From Bromus sterilis (taxonomy: Eukaryota; Streptophyta; Magnoliopsida; Poales; Poaceae), in NCBI GenBank assembly GCA_950022295.1, contig OX465600.1, forward strand, positions 23,845,282-23,909,281: a stretch of DNA of 64,000 bases, written 5' to 3'. Positions 46,801 through 56,988 of this stretch are shown here, in pieces (the first letter of the stretch is position 1; every line of letters starts with the position of its first letter). The position numbers were made by a program, and so were the translations under genes. The notes under the pieces are model-generated. The model did no database searches. It was given only the letters and a program-made list of their open reading frames with translations, and was not told the DNA's origin.

Positions 46801-48971
46801 ATTTAGCCAGAGCAGGTAATAACTGACAAGGCACAATAATAGTGTGTCAAAATCTAATGCGTCAAGTGTTGATAATTACCATTTAAGAAATGGGTTCTGG
46901 TCCCAGGGTGTGATGCAACACACTGCAATAACAAATAAAAATTTAAGAAAATGTTACAAATTAGTGTGGGAAATTCAGAGTAATTAAGTACAAATATGCA
47001 TTAAAAACTCCTAATTTCCGAACACTAAACCATGATGTGGAAGCAAGAAACCAATGTTCTTGCATTATACCTTTTTTCCCCTAAATGCATACCTGAAATA
47101 GTGCGAGTACATTACAGACACGGATTGATGCAGATGGCGTTAAACTTGGGGGCGAAAGTGCAGGGTATATTCTTAGAATCTCCTGTTTGTGTTCCAAGTA
47201 GACAAATAGACTAGTGAGATAAACACAAGTTTGGAATTCAAAACTTCATTATAAGTTAGCACATACTTCAATAAGTTTATAATAACAACAACTTATGCTG
47301 CCACTAAGTACGAGAATACCAAATATGACCAACACCACTAACTACAATATGAGAGTGTTTTTTTTAATAAATAGGCTCAAAGTCTAAGGCTTTGTTTTTT
47401 GTGGGTCATGCATGCTCATAGTAATATCGTAAACATAGAAGAAGCAAATGATAAGGATATACCTGGATCAACGCGGCAATTGTGCCAAAAGAGTGCCACA
47501 ACAAAAGAGCTAGATCTGGGAACATCTCCATCTTCTGAAGTTTCAAGAAACAACATTATACAACAAAATGGTGTATTATTTGATGATTATGCACACTAAT
47601 AAATGAACATTATTCGACCATTGTTCGGTTAGAACCATTGCTGAATTGATCCATCACAATAATTATCGACAAATCAGATTGGAACATATAAGGAGTGTTG
47701 CATATATCTTCACTGAAGCAACATTGTCAACTAGCAAAAAATCATCCATTTTGGAATGTATTCACATCCTTGGCAAATATTTTGTATACCCGTATGCATT
47801 TCTAACATAACTATGGCAATTTAGCGCTTAAATAACAAAATACATATTTATTTTGGAAATTACCAATTAATGAGCAAATTTTTCATGGAACTACTTTGAT
47901 AATAAATAGTAAACAGGGAATTGGTTCCATCCATCAAAAAGCCTCAGTAGTTTGCAATGTTTGGGTGAAACAAAACACCTCGAGTCTTGGACACAATTTT
48001 CTACACCCTATTAGGTTTAAAACTCTTCTAGAACATCTTCACTTAAACATTGCAAACTACTATGGCTTTTTGATGGATGGCACCATTTCAATCTAGTCAA
48101 ACATACCATTTCTCCACCAGGAAACCATACTATGCAAATGAACAAAAAATGTTGTTTAAATCAAAAGATATCACACATAAATGTGCATGAAACATGAAAA
48201 AGGATAATACACTTTATGCAATTCACCTCAAATAAACTCAAAGTAGATAAGTATATACCCCAATGCATCAACATGTAAACCTAAATTTCTGCTACAAACT
48301 ATAACTAAAACAACATATTTAAGACTTAAATTCTCATTAGTTCAATGTGAAAAACAAGATTATTTATCACTAGACCGGACATGCAATTTAACCACGAATC
48401 CCCAAAAGAAACAAACAGGAGAAATGAGTTAAATTTACGATCTAAGCATCAATTGCAAAGAAATGATATTCAATTTCCACAATTTTGTAAAAGTTATTCC
48501 ACTCAATGATCAAACTAACACATCCAACCCCGCTGGACCATGTTATGTCACTAAGGACCGGTTAGATTGAGTTTAATTGTAACTAAACATGACAGAGAAC
48601 CCAAAAAGTACTAAAAATGTGGCCTAAAGGTGCAAATTTTTACCACTATTTTGGGCCAAATTTCAAAACCAACATCACTACGAATTTAGGAAGGGAACTC
48701 TTTCATCAAGAGAGGATAACCAGAAAAGGAAAGGATGCAGAAGAAGAACCTTAGAGAGATCGGTGAGGGATTTCTCGCGTAGTGTGGGGTCGCAAAGGTT
48801 GAGCACCAGTTGCTCCACCAATTTCATCTTTTGGTCCTTCTCTGCTTGCACCACCTCGGTGCCAACTTTGCTGCCACTTGCCACAGAAGGAGATGAATTC
48901 ATGGACATGGATGAGGAGGAGGAGGGTTGTGGAGACGAAGGATGGATGGCACAGGGAACAACAAGGTACAA
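40889..48971 (-). CDS. CNOT9: CNOT9/Rcd1 (CAF40) family subunit of the CCR4-NOT complex
   Basis: Nine exons join in one 334-codon frame with GT-AG borders: 48971-48750, 47534-47463, 47182-47093, 46922-46880, 46683-46577, 44437-44342, 41548-41358, 41177-41108, 41002-40889. Rcd1 family blocks appear in order: KLVEQLVLNLCDPTLREKSL, FPDLALLLWHSFGTIAALIQ, EILRIYPALSPPSLTP, CVASHPGTRTHFLNA, SIPIYLYPFLRT, RPFEYLRLTTLFVLGALVK, LLQSEVMPLCLNIMVTGSEL, LLKYIIRCYLRLSNNPR, LPTVLQDGTFNDYL and EDPSTQQYLQQLLANL. These make the armadillo-type fold that docks RNA-silencing and decay factors to the deadenylase complex. The segment after VGLHYYCDTQE is diverged: the family's usual ERFFAVGRVLGNM-like stretch is replaced by ERCCDIALRLQKM, so this may be a fast-evolving paralogue. 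The serine-rich N-terminus is typical of plant members. Exon 1 ends in a weak donor (AAG then GTTCTT). Introns 1, 5, 6 and 7 carry foldback, LINE, Gypsy and MITE insertions. Confidence 0.9.
41216..41296. mobile_element. Stowaway MITE in CNOT9 intron 7 (81 bp)
   Basis: CTTCCTCCATAAAGAAATAT and its inverted copy ATATTGCTTTACGGAGGGAA are flanked by TA at 41214-41215 and 41297-41298. The palindromic core is TTTAGATTACTAAAATAGTTATCTAAA. It is close to the 81-bp MITE at 40434. Confidence 0.8.
41880..44250 (+). mobile_element. Gypsy gag fragment inserted in CNOT9 intron 6
   Basis: A GC-richer block runs antisense to the host gene. A plus-strand frame reads a Ty3/Gypsy retrotransposon gag domain: MPKYDGLKEPEGWLEDYL, MQYVQLMFTGSARHWL, then after a frameshift near 43550 FKSTYKRPASLEELRACKQG, SLRKYIQWW and LLEHANSWADDE. 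A zinc-knuckle-like segment with the DCRRF motif follows near 44190-44230. No protease, reverse transcriptase, integrase or LTR is seen, so it is a partial, broken copy. Its edges are approximate. Confidence 0.8.
42365..42440 (+). repeat. 27-bp tandem repeat in the gag-upstream region
   Basis: GACAAGAGCGGCAAGACTGG-CAACCCAGT is repeated about 2.5 times in frame (DKSGKTGNPV type). It is a short in-frame coding-type minisatellite within the dead Gypsy fragment. Confidence 0.65.
44748..45912 (-). mobile_element. 5'-truncated LINE fragment in CNOT9 intron 5
   Basis: On the minus strand the frame reads the C-terminal part of a plant LINE ORF2: LFWRDRWLNGR, YSARSVYDRLCQG, WRSRAPLKCKIFAWLAVRGR, then the zf-RVT zinc-binding segment CFLCLQETDTKDHILMQC, and WSLWKQRNARVFN. 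One frameshift lies near 45270. The element ends in a T run at 44748-44758 (poly-A in its own direction), as expected of target-primed insertion. Most of ORF2, including the reverse transcriptase, is missing. It lies in the same orientation as CNOT9. Confidence 0.85.
45866..45910. repeat. Two-copy 24-bp tandem repeat at the LINE 5' edge
   Basis: AAGGATGGTAACAACGGGTT occurs twice, separated by GTAC, at the truncated 5' edge of the LINE. It may be a small duplication made during insertion or repair. Confidence 0.7.
47922..48085. repeat. Long foldback (inverted repeat) in CNOT9 intron 1
   Basis: About 47 bases at 47922-47968 (TGGTTCCATCCATCAAAAAG onward) are the near-perfect reverse complement of 48038-48085 (ending CTTTTTGATGGATGGCACCA), with only a handful of mismatches and a ~70-base loop. 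The RNA of either strand could form a long hairpin. It may be a small MITE (no clear target duplication) or a hairpin precursor for small RNAs. Confidence 0.8.
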
Positions 48972-49505
48972 CAGCTTGTGAAGTGTGTAGGTGCTATTGT
49001 GCTAAGCACTAGCTGTATGGTGTTATTGCAGTTTTGTCGGTAGTGTAACAATCACGGTTGTCCATGTCATGAAATAATTTTGTCTCGATATGATTTAGTG
49101 TGCTATTAGCCAAAGTATTGAATCGGTTTTACTGCAGTAGGTGTATGCCGTTTACAATCGGTATGACCTTTTAGTAATTTGGTAATGCGTATATATGTAG
49201 TGGACTATGAGATTTTGCAAATTATGCTGTGAATAATGGCTTGTCCCTACTTTCACTATTACGTTTGAACATTTAAAACATGTGTATCATTTTCCCTTTC
49301 CTTTCCGTGAAGGCATTTGTTCTTCAAAACTTAGGCCCTTCAAAATGTAGTCTTTTAATTATATTTTGCTTTCTCTTTGATGAATCATGTGTTCACTAAA
49401 TTTTGGCAGGTTAATGTGGTGCTTTGATTAGTTAGTTTATCTTGATTATGGTAAAGATGGGTCATTTTTAGCGAGTACATTTGTGTTAGTGGTTCATATG
49501 TGTTA
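48972..49505. other. Upstream region of CNOT9
   Basis: AT-rich DNA immediately 5' of the CNOT9 start codon, expected to hold its 5' UTR and promoter. No distinct element can be pinpointed. Confidence 0.35.
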
Positions 49506-49588
49506 CTCCCTCCATCCCATAATTCTTGTCGTGGTTTTAGTTTAAATTTGAACTAAAAAACACGACAAGAGTTATGGGACGGAGGGAG
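49506..49588. mobile_element. Stowaway MITE (83 bp)
   Basis: CTCCCTCCATCCCATAATTC and its inverted copy GAGTTATGGGACGGAGGGAG are flanked by TA at 49504-49505 and 49589-49590. The palindromic core includes TTGTCGTG..CACGACAA. It is the classic Stowaway form and sits about 530 bp upstream of CNOT9. Confidence 0.88.
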
Positions 49589-49590
49589 TA

Positions 49591-50264
49591 TTTAGTAAAT
49601 AATATATTATGCTTACATCACATAATACGAAGGAATGACATTGAATTTACATTGTTACCAACAAATAGGTCATAAGTAATTGTGAGACCTTATTTATTTT
49701 TCCTATAATAAGCAATCTAAACCAATCCAACACTTTTGGGGAAAAAATGATGCGTTTATATTAGAAAGGATTACCACAAAGTTCAAAATTTAGGATAACA
49801 AAAATGAAAGATGTTTGCATGTTAGTAATATAATAGCATTTATAAAAAATTATAATTTATCCTTGGTTCACAAATCAATTGATGATTTTGAGAAGATAAG
49901 TTCGCAAAAAGAAAAGTAGTTATGCGTTTATTTTGGTAATTCAAGCATGTGCCCCCTCGGGCTCCATAATAGGTTTTGCTTTGGACATCTACATGGTCCC
50001 AAACCACACCATTGACTAACAGTCTATATTGAAATATATTTGTATAAACTCTCACAATTATGCAATACTATACTTCCTTTTAGGGATCAAATTACACCTA
50101 AAAAATTTGGGTATCCAATAAAAATATTTTTAACAATGTTACAGAGTACTAGTGAAGATCTGAAAGTTAGATTTTCCTTATGTATAAAACAATAAAGCTA
50201 TAAATTTTAAAGAAATGAAGGGCGTATTCGCGTATATATACATTATATTTTTTTCCATGTGCTT
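49591..50264. other. AT-rich intergenic DNA
   Basis: No ORF with family resemblance and no obvious repeat boundaries. Confidence 0.4.
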
Positions 50265-51283
50265 GGCCAGTTCTTTTGAGGTACGGCTTATTCATAAGCT
50301 CCTATGAAAATAAGCCACGCATAAGCTCCCATGGAAATAAGCTCTTAACAATAAGCCATCCAGTTCTTTTGAGGTTCGGTTTCTTCAACTTTTTTTTAGT
50401 ATACCTAGTGAAAGTCTATAATGCCCTTGGACAAAAAAATAGCAGATAATACACAAGAAAAGAAATGCATAGGAGACATGGAAGATTTGGCTGGCAGGGA
50501 TGGAGCGTCAGGGAGGGCCGACAGATGAGAGGAGGCAGAGGAGAGCCGGTGTCAGGGAGCTTCAAGGAGGCCACCGTCGAGGGCTAGCGTCTCCGTCCAC
50601 CGCCGCCTCGGCCCCGGCCGCCGCCTACCTCTCCCTCAACATCACGCTTCTCTTTACCGTTGTGAACCTCAACAAGGTGGGCATCCAGTACGGCGCAACG
50701 ACGTTCGACGTGATGTACCACTGGGTGCCGCTGGGGGTGGCGGCGGTGCCGGGGTTCGAGCAGCCCACGCACAGCACCCGACTGCTGCAGACCCGCGTCA
50801 TCGTGGACCGCTTCAACGTGCGGTGGCGGTGGACGGGTTGGGGCAGAGCAGAGGGAGGCCACATCGGCAGCAACCACAAGAGGACAACGGCGGCAGTGAG
50901 CCGGCGAGAGGAAGGAGGCGTGGTTGGCGGCGCCGCCGGCGGCGGTAGAAGGCCTGACCGGTGGCGGCGGCAGGAGGCGTGGTCAGCGGCGGCGGGGAAA
51001 CCCTATCGCAGGACGAAAGGAAATGACGAGCGCTGCAGTCTGGCCGTTCGGTTGGATGGGCGCGGTGGCAATTCTATCATAATTTTCGTGCAACCGAGAG
51101 GCTAAGGAGGTATACCGATTCGTTTCTTAAGTGGAGGTTGCGGGAAGCTGGCTCCCCCCAACTCTTTTCCATTGTGAAGAAAAGCCCAGTGGAGATAAGT
51201 TAAGCCCAACTGTAAAAATGAGTTCTTTTGGGCTTCTAGCTTATTTTGGCAATAAGCTGCTATAAGCTGCAAAAGAACTGGCC
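50265..51283. mobile_element. TIR element carrying a gene fragment (Pack-type, 1.02 kb)
   Basis: A perfect 14-bp inverted repeat GGCCAGTTCTTTTG (50265-50278; inverted at 51270-51283) bounds the block. Both ends carry repeated ATAAGC motifs (for example CATAAGCTCC, AATAAGCCA at the left and AATAAGCTGC-TATAAGCTGC at the right), typical of subterminal transposase-binding repeats. The interior is GC-rich and holds a fragment of a cellular LEA_2 gene. No transposase is present. A target duplication is not clear, so the superfamily (hAT, Mutator or Harbinger) is undecided. Confidence 0.75.
50600..50835 (+). pseudogene. Captured LEA_2 (NDR1/HIN1-like) gene fragment
   Basis: The plus frame reads LNITLLFTVVNLNKVGIQYG, TTFDVMYHWVPLGVAAVPGF, then QPTHSTRLLQTRVIVDRFNV, which matches the core of the LEA_2 domain of plant NHL-type proteins (NPNK-like GIQYG and Y-G-PLG-A-vPgF motifs). 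The N-terminal cytosolic and TM part and the C-terminal half of the domain are missing; afterwards the frame runs into unrelated glycine/arginine-rich sequence until 51105. It lies between the TIRs of a transposon-like element, so it is a captured exon piece rather than a working gene. Whether the longer frame starting at 50500 is expressed as a chimeric transcript cannot be told. Confidence 0.7.
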
Positions 51284-52049
51284 TAGTACTAGGTACTTTT
51301 TTTTGGACAAGAACAATTATTCTTAAAACCATGCCACTCACAAACTTTTCACGCAGAAGAATGGTGCATCATTTCATCATGATTTATTTCATTTCACATA
51401 CGAACAACCTCACTTAAACATGATAAACATAATATCAAATTAAATCAATGTTGCCATAATCAATCTAAGTTTGAAGGGACTTAAGTGAGCCAACTACACT
51501 TTAAATAGTGCTTCAAATTGAATAGGAGATGAGGTAATACATAATCGAGAAGAAAATGCTATAGAATACCTTACGTAGCTCAAAAAGAGCATGCCCCTTG
51601 AGTTTTGGATCTAGCAAATCAAAAAGAAAATGCTCCAAAATCATTTAGAACTAGGAACCCCGATGCTCGACATTGAATCGAGTAAGGGGATATAAAAATT
51701 TATGATGTAGAAAAACAAACTAGAACCGTCTTTAACACCTCTATAAGAGATAATACAACATCTAAGGAATTTAAATAGTCGCATCAAGCAAATTTCACGT
51801 ACTTCTTTACTAGTATACTGAATAATTAACGATGGTATGCACTCATCCTAATCTATCCTCCAATAAATGTTCATTATGTTACCGATTCTTCCTTGATCAG
51901 ATAAATACATATTATTTTAGCTACTTATAACTCTAAATCATCGGCTGCTAAATTTGGCAGTGAACCATAAATAGGATACTTACCAGGTTTGCATGCATCT
52001 GACATGTAATTCTTATCCCATTGCTAGTAGCCATACATGTGCGAATCAT
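51284..52049. other. AT-rich intergenic DNA
   Basis: No gene, repeat boundary or RNA gene is recognisable between the Pack-type element and the Harbinger element. Confidence 0.4.
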
Positions 52050-52267
52050 TTAGGGCGTGTTTGGTTGCTCGCATTAGGTCCAACCAGGCGCACACAGAAA
52101 GAAATCGACTTGTTTGGTTGCCTAGGCTGCATCCACATCTGCACCCGCACGAACCTTAAAGCACCCCTAGGCCAGGCCCACTGGGAACGGCCGAATCAGT
52201 CTTTTTTGCGAGCCAGACCGGGGAGACACCCCTACCGTTTCGTGTCTCGCCACAGGGAGCGCGGGAG

Positions 52268-52852
52268 ATGGATGGGATGGTTCATAACTCCCTCGCTCGC
52301 TGCTCTCACCACCCACTACCCCATTCACATTGCCCCTCTCTCTCACTCTCCCTGCTCCCTCACCGCTCGTTCCTCTCTGGTGCACCAATGTCTCGCCCAT
52401 CATCGCGCCGCCCCCTGTCCCTATCGCCGGCGGCAACCTCATCCAGGAACGATGGGTTGCCGGCCTCGCCAACATGGGGGGGGGTCTCTAGGCAACCCTC
52501 CTCGTCCCCTCTCCCATCTGCACCAGGCCACCCCATCTAGCCAATGCACCGACGCAGGGGCCAACGGTCGCGCCACGGGCGCACGGGACGACATCACTTG
52601 CAATGGAAGGGCCTGCTGGTGGGGGTATTTTTACCCCCATTCGAGGGTTTTCATCTCCACCACCGCGATCCCCTACGAGCCATGGAGGACCTAGAGTAGA
52701 GCAAGCGCCTTCAAAGCTTGGCCATTGGCGTCGTCGTCCTCCACCGAGCCAAGGAGCAGCAGGACTGGCATTGTCGTGGGCAATTTCGACTCATCGTCGA
52801 GCATCCTCTCCTTCCCGCCAGGGTTTTCCCCCCTGCTGGCCTTTGCTCTGGT
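52268..52852 (+). pseudogene. Left cargo block of the Harbinger element (exon-like)
   Basis: A GC-rich stretch starts after a CTCTCTCTC-rich segment, has a serine/proline-rich open frame (52268-52540) and ends at a good donor-like CTCTG|GTAAGTCC at about 52852. No domain is recognised. It is probably the 5' UTR/first exon of the captured gene whose B3-like exons follow at 58140; LARD 2 lies in the intervening intron-like DNA. Confidence 0.45.
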
Positions 52853-52864
52853 AAGTCCCCTTTC

Positions 52865-53543
52865 TGTCGTGGTCATACCTAAGGCATACTCTTAAGTATC
52901 GATATCATGGGGTACCCTTAACGAGATAATAAGGGTAAGATTGACATATAACCGAGTCAGGTGTTACTCGATGATAAAAGTATGACTACGCTTCCGAGTA
53001 ACAAATAACTCGGGGTGGAAAGCTACTCGGACACGAAGCTACCGAGTAACGAGCAACTCGGACAAGAGGATGGTCAACAGTCACCGAAGTTATACAGTCA
53101 AGCATCACGCTGCACCCATTATAATACGACTTAAAGAAGGAATTACTCAAGACACCTCACTACTCCGAGCATTACTTCGCATAATAAGTAGCACTAGAAA
53201 CAGCCGCATTTATTAGGCATTAACCTCTCATTAATTCTCCATTTATGTAATTTAAGTGGCATGGGGGTGGTGCACTCTATATAAGCCATTCCCACCACTA
53301 ACCAGGGACAACTTCTTCTTCTTCCTCTCCTATTTTCTTCCTTTCCCATGGAAACGGCCTCACATGTACATCTTGTTCATTCAAAGATAAGAAAAAGCTC
53401 CTCCGGGAGCGCGAGACGTAGGGATTTTATCTCCTTCGGGAGAGTCCCAAACTCGATAAAATCGCCTGTGTCACCTGTTTGCATCTCGATAGATCATGCT
53501 CCGTTCATACCCCCTCTCTATTGTCAGGATTATATCCACGACA
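52865..53543 (+). repeat. 5' LTR of LARD 2
   Basis: It has TG..CA ends, a TATATAA box near 53277, and the same ACTCGG/CGAGTAAC cluster as LARD 1 at 52960-53065. Confidence 0.85.
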
Positions 53544-56500
53544 GTTGGCGCCCACCTTGGGGCATGGCGTCTATCGAACCATGACGTGAACGGTTTGTAT
53601 TCTCTGTTGCACCTATTTCCGCTGCTTTTGATGCATGTTATTTTTGCCGAGAACAGCTCTGCGCGTTTGCCCGAGCCGCCTCCGCCGCCCGAGCTCACTG
53701 GATTGGTCGCGGTCGCCTCTGCCTCACTCCAACCGGGCATGCTCCAGGCCCCTGCAACAAGCACGTCAAGCTAGCTCATACAAGCACACAAGTAAATCTC
53801 CTGATGGATGAACAGTACCCCTGATGGATAGAAAAGTACCTCTGCTCGTTGCACAACTCGGTGGTCCTCTCCAGTTCAAACGCGAGCATTGCGGCCCCTC
53901 TCCAACTCGAGCAAGCAAGCGTCCGCTCCATCGCTCGTGCGCGTAAATTTCATCTCCTCATCGCGCCGCCTCCGCAGCGACTTCGCCGACGAGCCCGGTG
54001 TTGCCTCCTCTCTTCGACGGCGGCTCCTTCCCCTGCATCGGCCACTTTGCGGAGGCGCAGGCCCGTCTGAGCAGGTGAAACGCCTCCTCTCATTAATTTT
54101 TCCCCAAGCCTCGATTGTTAAACTCTCGCGGAAGTAAATGTGGGAAAATCGCATTGGTTAGAGCAGAATGAGCATTAATTGCATGCAAAAATTGTAGCAT
54201 GCAGCCCGTTAAAACCATTAATTGCATGCAATACCATTTGCTGTTACTACTACTCGGACAAGAGTATCACATTACTAAAATGCAATTAATGCGTTGCCTT
54301 CGCACCCAAGTTTTTTGCACTAAGTAACTTGCAAGTCTGCTAAACGCCCACTCGGACAGAAGGAGAACACTACTCGAACGATTTCCTCGCAGCAACTCGG
54401 ACGGGACGAAGCGACGTCCACGACTGGCTTTGCTCCAGCGCCGCACCGTCTACCTCCCTGCAGCGAAACGACAAGTGGTTCGGTTCCACCCGCCTCCCTC
54501 CGACTTGCCCACGACTCGGCTGCATGCGTAACCGAGCTAATAAAAAATGGTTGATGAATGAATCGTACTCATTACTCAACTTAACAAGCAAAATACCTGA
54601 TGGATGAACAGTACAAGAAAGCTTTGATTCGGTTGAGCTCCAGCTAAACTACTAAGGTATGTACTAGTACATGGGTATTTCTATTTGTACATCCATTGGT
54701 GTTTGTGTGCTAGCTTTGCATGTACGCGTTCGACACCTTCTCCAAGCTTCTCCAACTCGGCCGCTCTCCGAACTGCTCTAACTCGGCGCCTCTATCCAAC
54801 TCGGAAGATCTTCTCCAATTCAGCATCAACTCGGGCACACCTCTGCCCTGCATCAACTTGAACAACGGAGCTGACCATGCTCTCCACGAGTTGAATAAGA
54901 TGGGGTACGCGCCGGCTGCACTCATTTTCTTTTCTCATTTCCTCCGCGACGACTTGGACGAGATACACGCTTCTTCCGCGACGTCATGCGCGATGACCCA
55001 GACGAGCTACACATTCCATCCGCAATTCCGCGCTGCAACGAACTCGGCCGCGACTCAACCGCAACTCCGCACTGCATCGACTCGACATCGACGATTCGGA
55101 CGAGCTACGCACTCCTTCTGCTACGTGCTCCTTAGGCGATGATCCAGACGAGCTACACGCTCCTTCTGTGACTCCGCACTGCTTCGACTCGGCCGCGACT
55201 CGGATGTGCAACGAACTCCTTCGACGACGGCATCCGTCACGACTCGGCCTACGCTTCGACTCGGCCTCAGATTCCTCCGAGGACTTCTCTTCTTTGTGTC
55301 ACGGCTTCACCGACACCGACTACATCACCAACGCGGAAACAGATAAGTTTCTCATACAACCAATCTCCGTACTTAATCTTTAGCAAGTTGGTCTCTCCCA
55401 AGCTTCACCCGGGAACCACTTCTCACCTTTACCCGAGTCCACCTCGATGAAACACAAATTATATTCCCCGTATTCCGACGGGTACGCCTTCGAAGGTTGT
55501 AACGCACTCAGGAGCTACGCCACACCCGGGGGCTACAACTTAGATTAGAATCAGATTTACCTTTGCTGGTGGTTTTTTGCTCTACCCATTAGTTGCGCCG
55601 CCAGTCGGCAAGTTGTTTACTTGGTTTTCTCTTGTTCTTCGTCAAACGCCTATACACGCTCGGTACCTAAACGCCTATTCTTCGTCTCCAACCCGGTCGC
55701 AACCTGACTGTCTGGTTGGCAAGAGCAAAAGCTAATGGTCCGCCGACTCGCTAAATGGCTAAACACGAGAGAACAATAAACCAAGTTAGACATATTATTA
55801 TCTGCAAAGTTTAAGTTCTACACTTTATTTCTGCAAAGTTTAGGTTCCGCGTTTTCACTCAGCTTTCTGGGTATGAATACTATAATACTTTCATTCTCTA
55901 TCTGTTTGCATTTTCTTTCAGGTCAATGAGGGAAATATCTTTCGTTTCATTCCGCGCCCGCGCACAACGAGATTCCAAATCCCTTCAAGAAACAACACTC
56001 AAGAAAATGTTCCGTGTCCACACACGATGAAACAATTTTGTATAGCTTCAGCAAAAGACTCCAACTAACTACCAATAGTTAGTCGGAGCCTTGGGGGCTA
56101 CACCCAGCGGGTGCACAAATCGTGCTCCCACTGGAAGGAAAATTTATCCCAAGTAGATCTTCACTCGGAAGAACAACGTACCGAGTAAGTTACCACTCGG
56201 ATGCTCAACAAAACCGAGTAAGTTGTCACTCCATAACCTAAATCATAACCGAGTAAGTCATCATTCGGGGTATTTTTGAAAGAGGCTATTTCTCAAGCAT
56301 GAAACAGTTTCGAACGCGATAATACTCGAGACTAAGTGACATGCATGAATGCAGCCATATTTCAGAATACGCATCAAACGGAAAATCTTGTATTCATTAG
56401 CTATTCGAGAAAAGTTCCGAATGGTTAATTCACTAATAGTCCGTCTCTAACGAAGATTGCCAGATTATTAGTATGATATGGTGCGAGGGGTAAAGAATTG

Positions 56501-56830
56501 ATATCTCATGCGGTATGACCTAAAGCTCATTGTGATGCTTTAGGATATCGAACTTTACAAATCTGGTTTATATGGAGTTTAAGGCCTTTTACTCCAAGAC
56601 ACGTCTTCCGAGGCCTCAGTCCACCTCTTCCGAGAGACGCTTGAGTGTCGCCAGATTTTTCCTTTAACTTGCCCGACCCACATACAAGGAAAAAGTGTAG
56701 ACTTCAGTAAAGTCATTCCGGGCCTCTTGTTGAGTTTAATCTTCATATACCTTATGAATATGTCATCAATAGGAAGAGCACTCTCCTTTGATGAAATCAA
56801 TTATCCCAATTAATAAAAAGTCTCCAATCA

Positions 56831-56977
56831 AAAGACTCCGAGTAAATTCTAGAAGTTACTCGGAGCCTTGGGGGCTACACCCACTGGGTGCACTAAGAAG
56901 TGCTCCCATTGGAAGGATTTATACAACAAATCTCTAATCTAAAGACTCCGAGTAACTTCAAGAAGTTACTCGGAGCC
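56831..56977 (+). repeat. Duplicated stem-loop and polypurine module in LARD 2
   Basis: GACTCCGAGTAA..TTACTCGGAGCCTTGGGGGCTAC occurs at about 56834-56878 and again at about 56944-56988, the second directly abutting the 3' LTR. Between them is CCCACTGGGTGCAC, itself a short inverted repeat. A third, diverged module lies at 56055-56101. Confidence 0.7.
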
Positions 56978-56988
56978 TTAGGGGCTAC

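Noticed and set aside
50500..51105. 201-codon ORF as an intact gene
   Set aside because: Only about 75 codons match the LEA_2 core; the rest is unrelated low-complexity sequence, and TIRs surround it.
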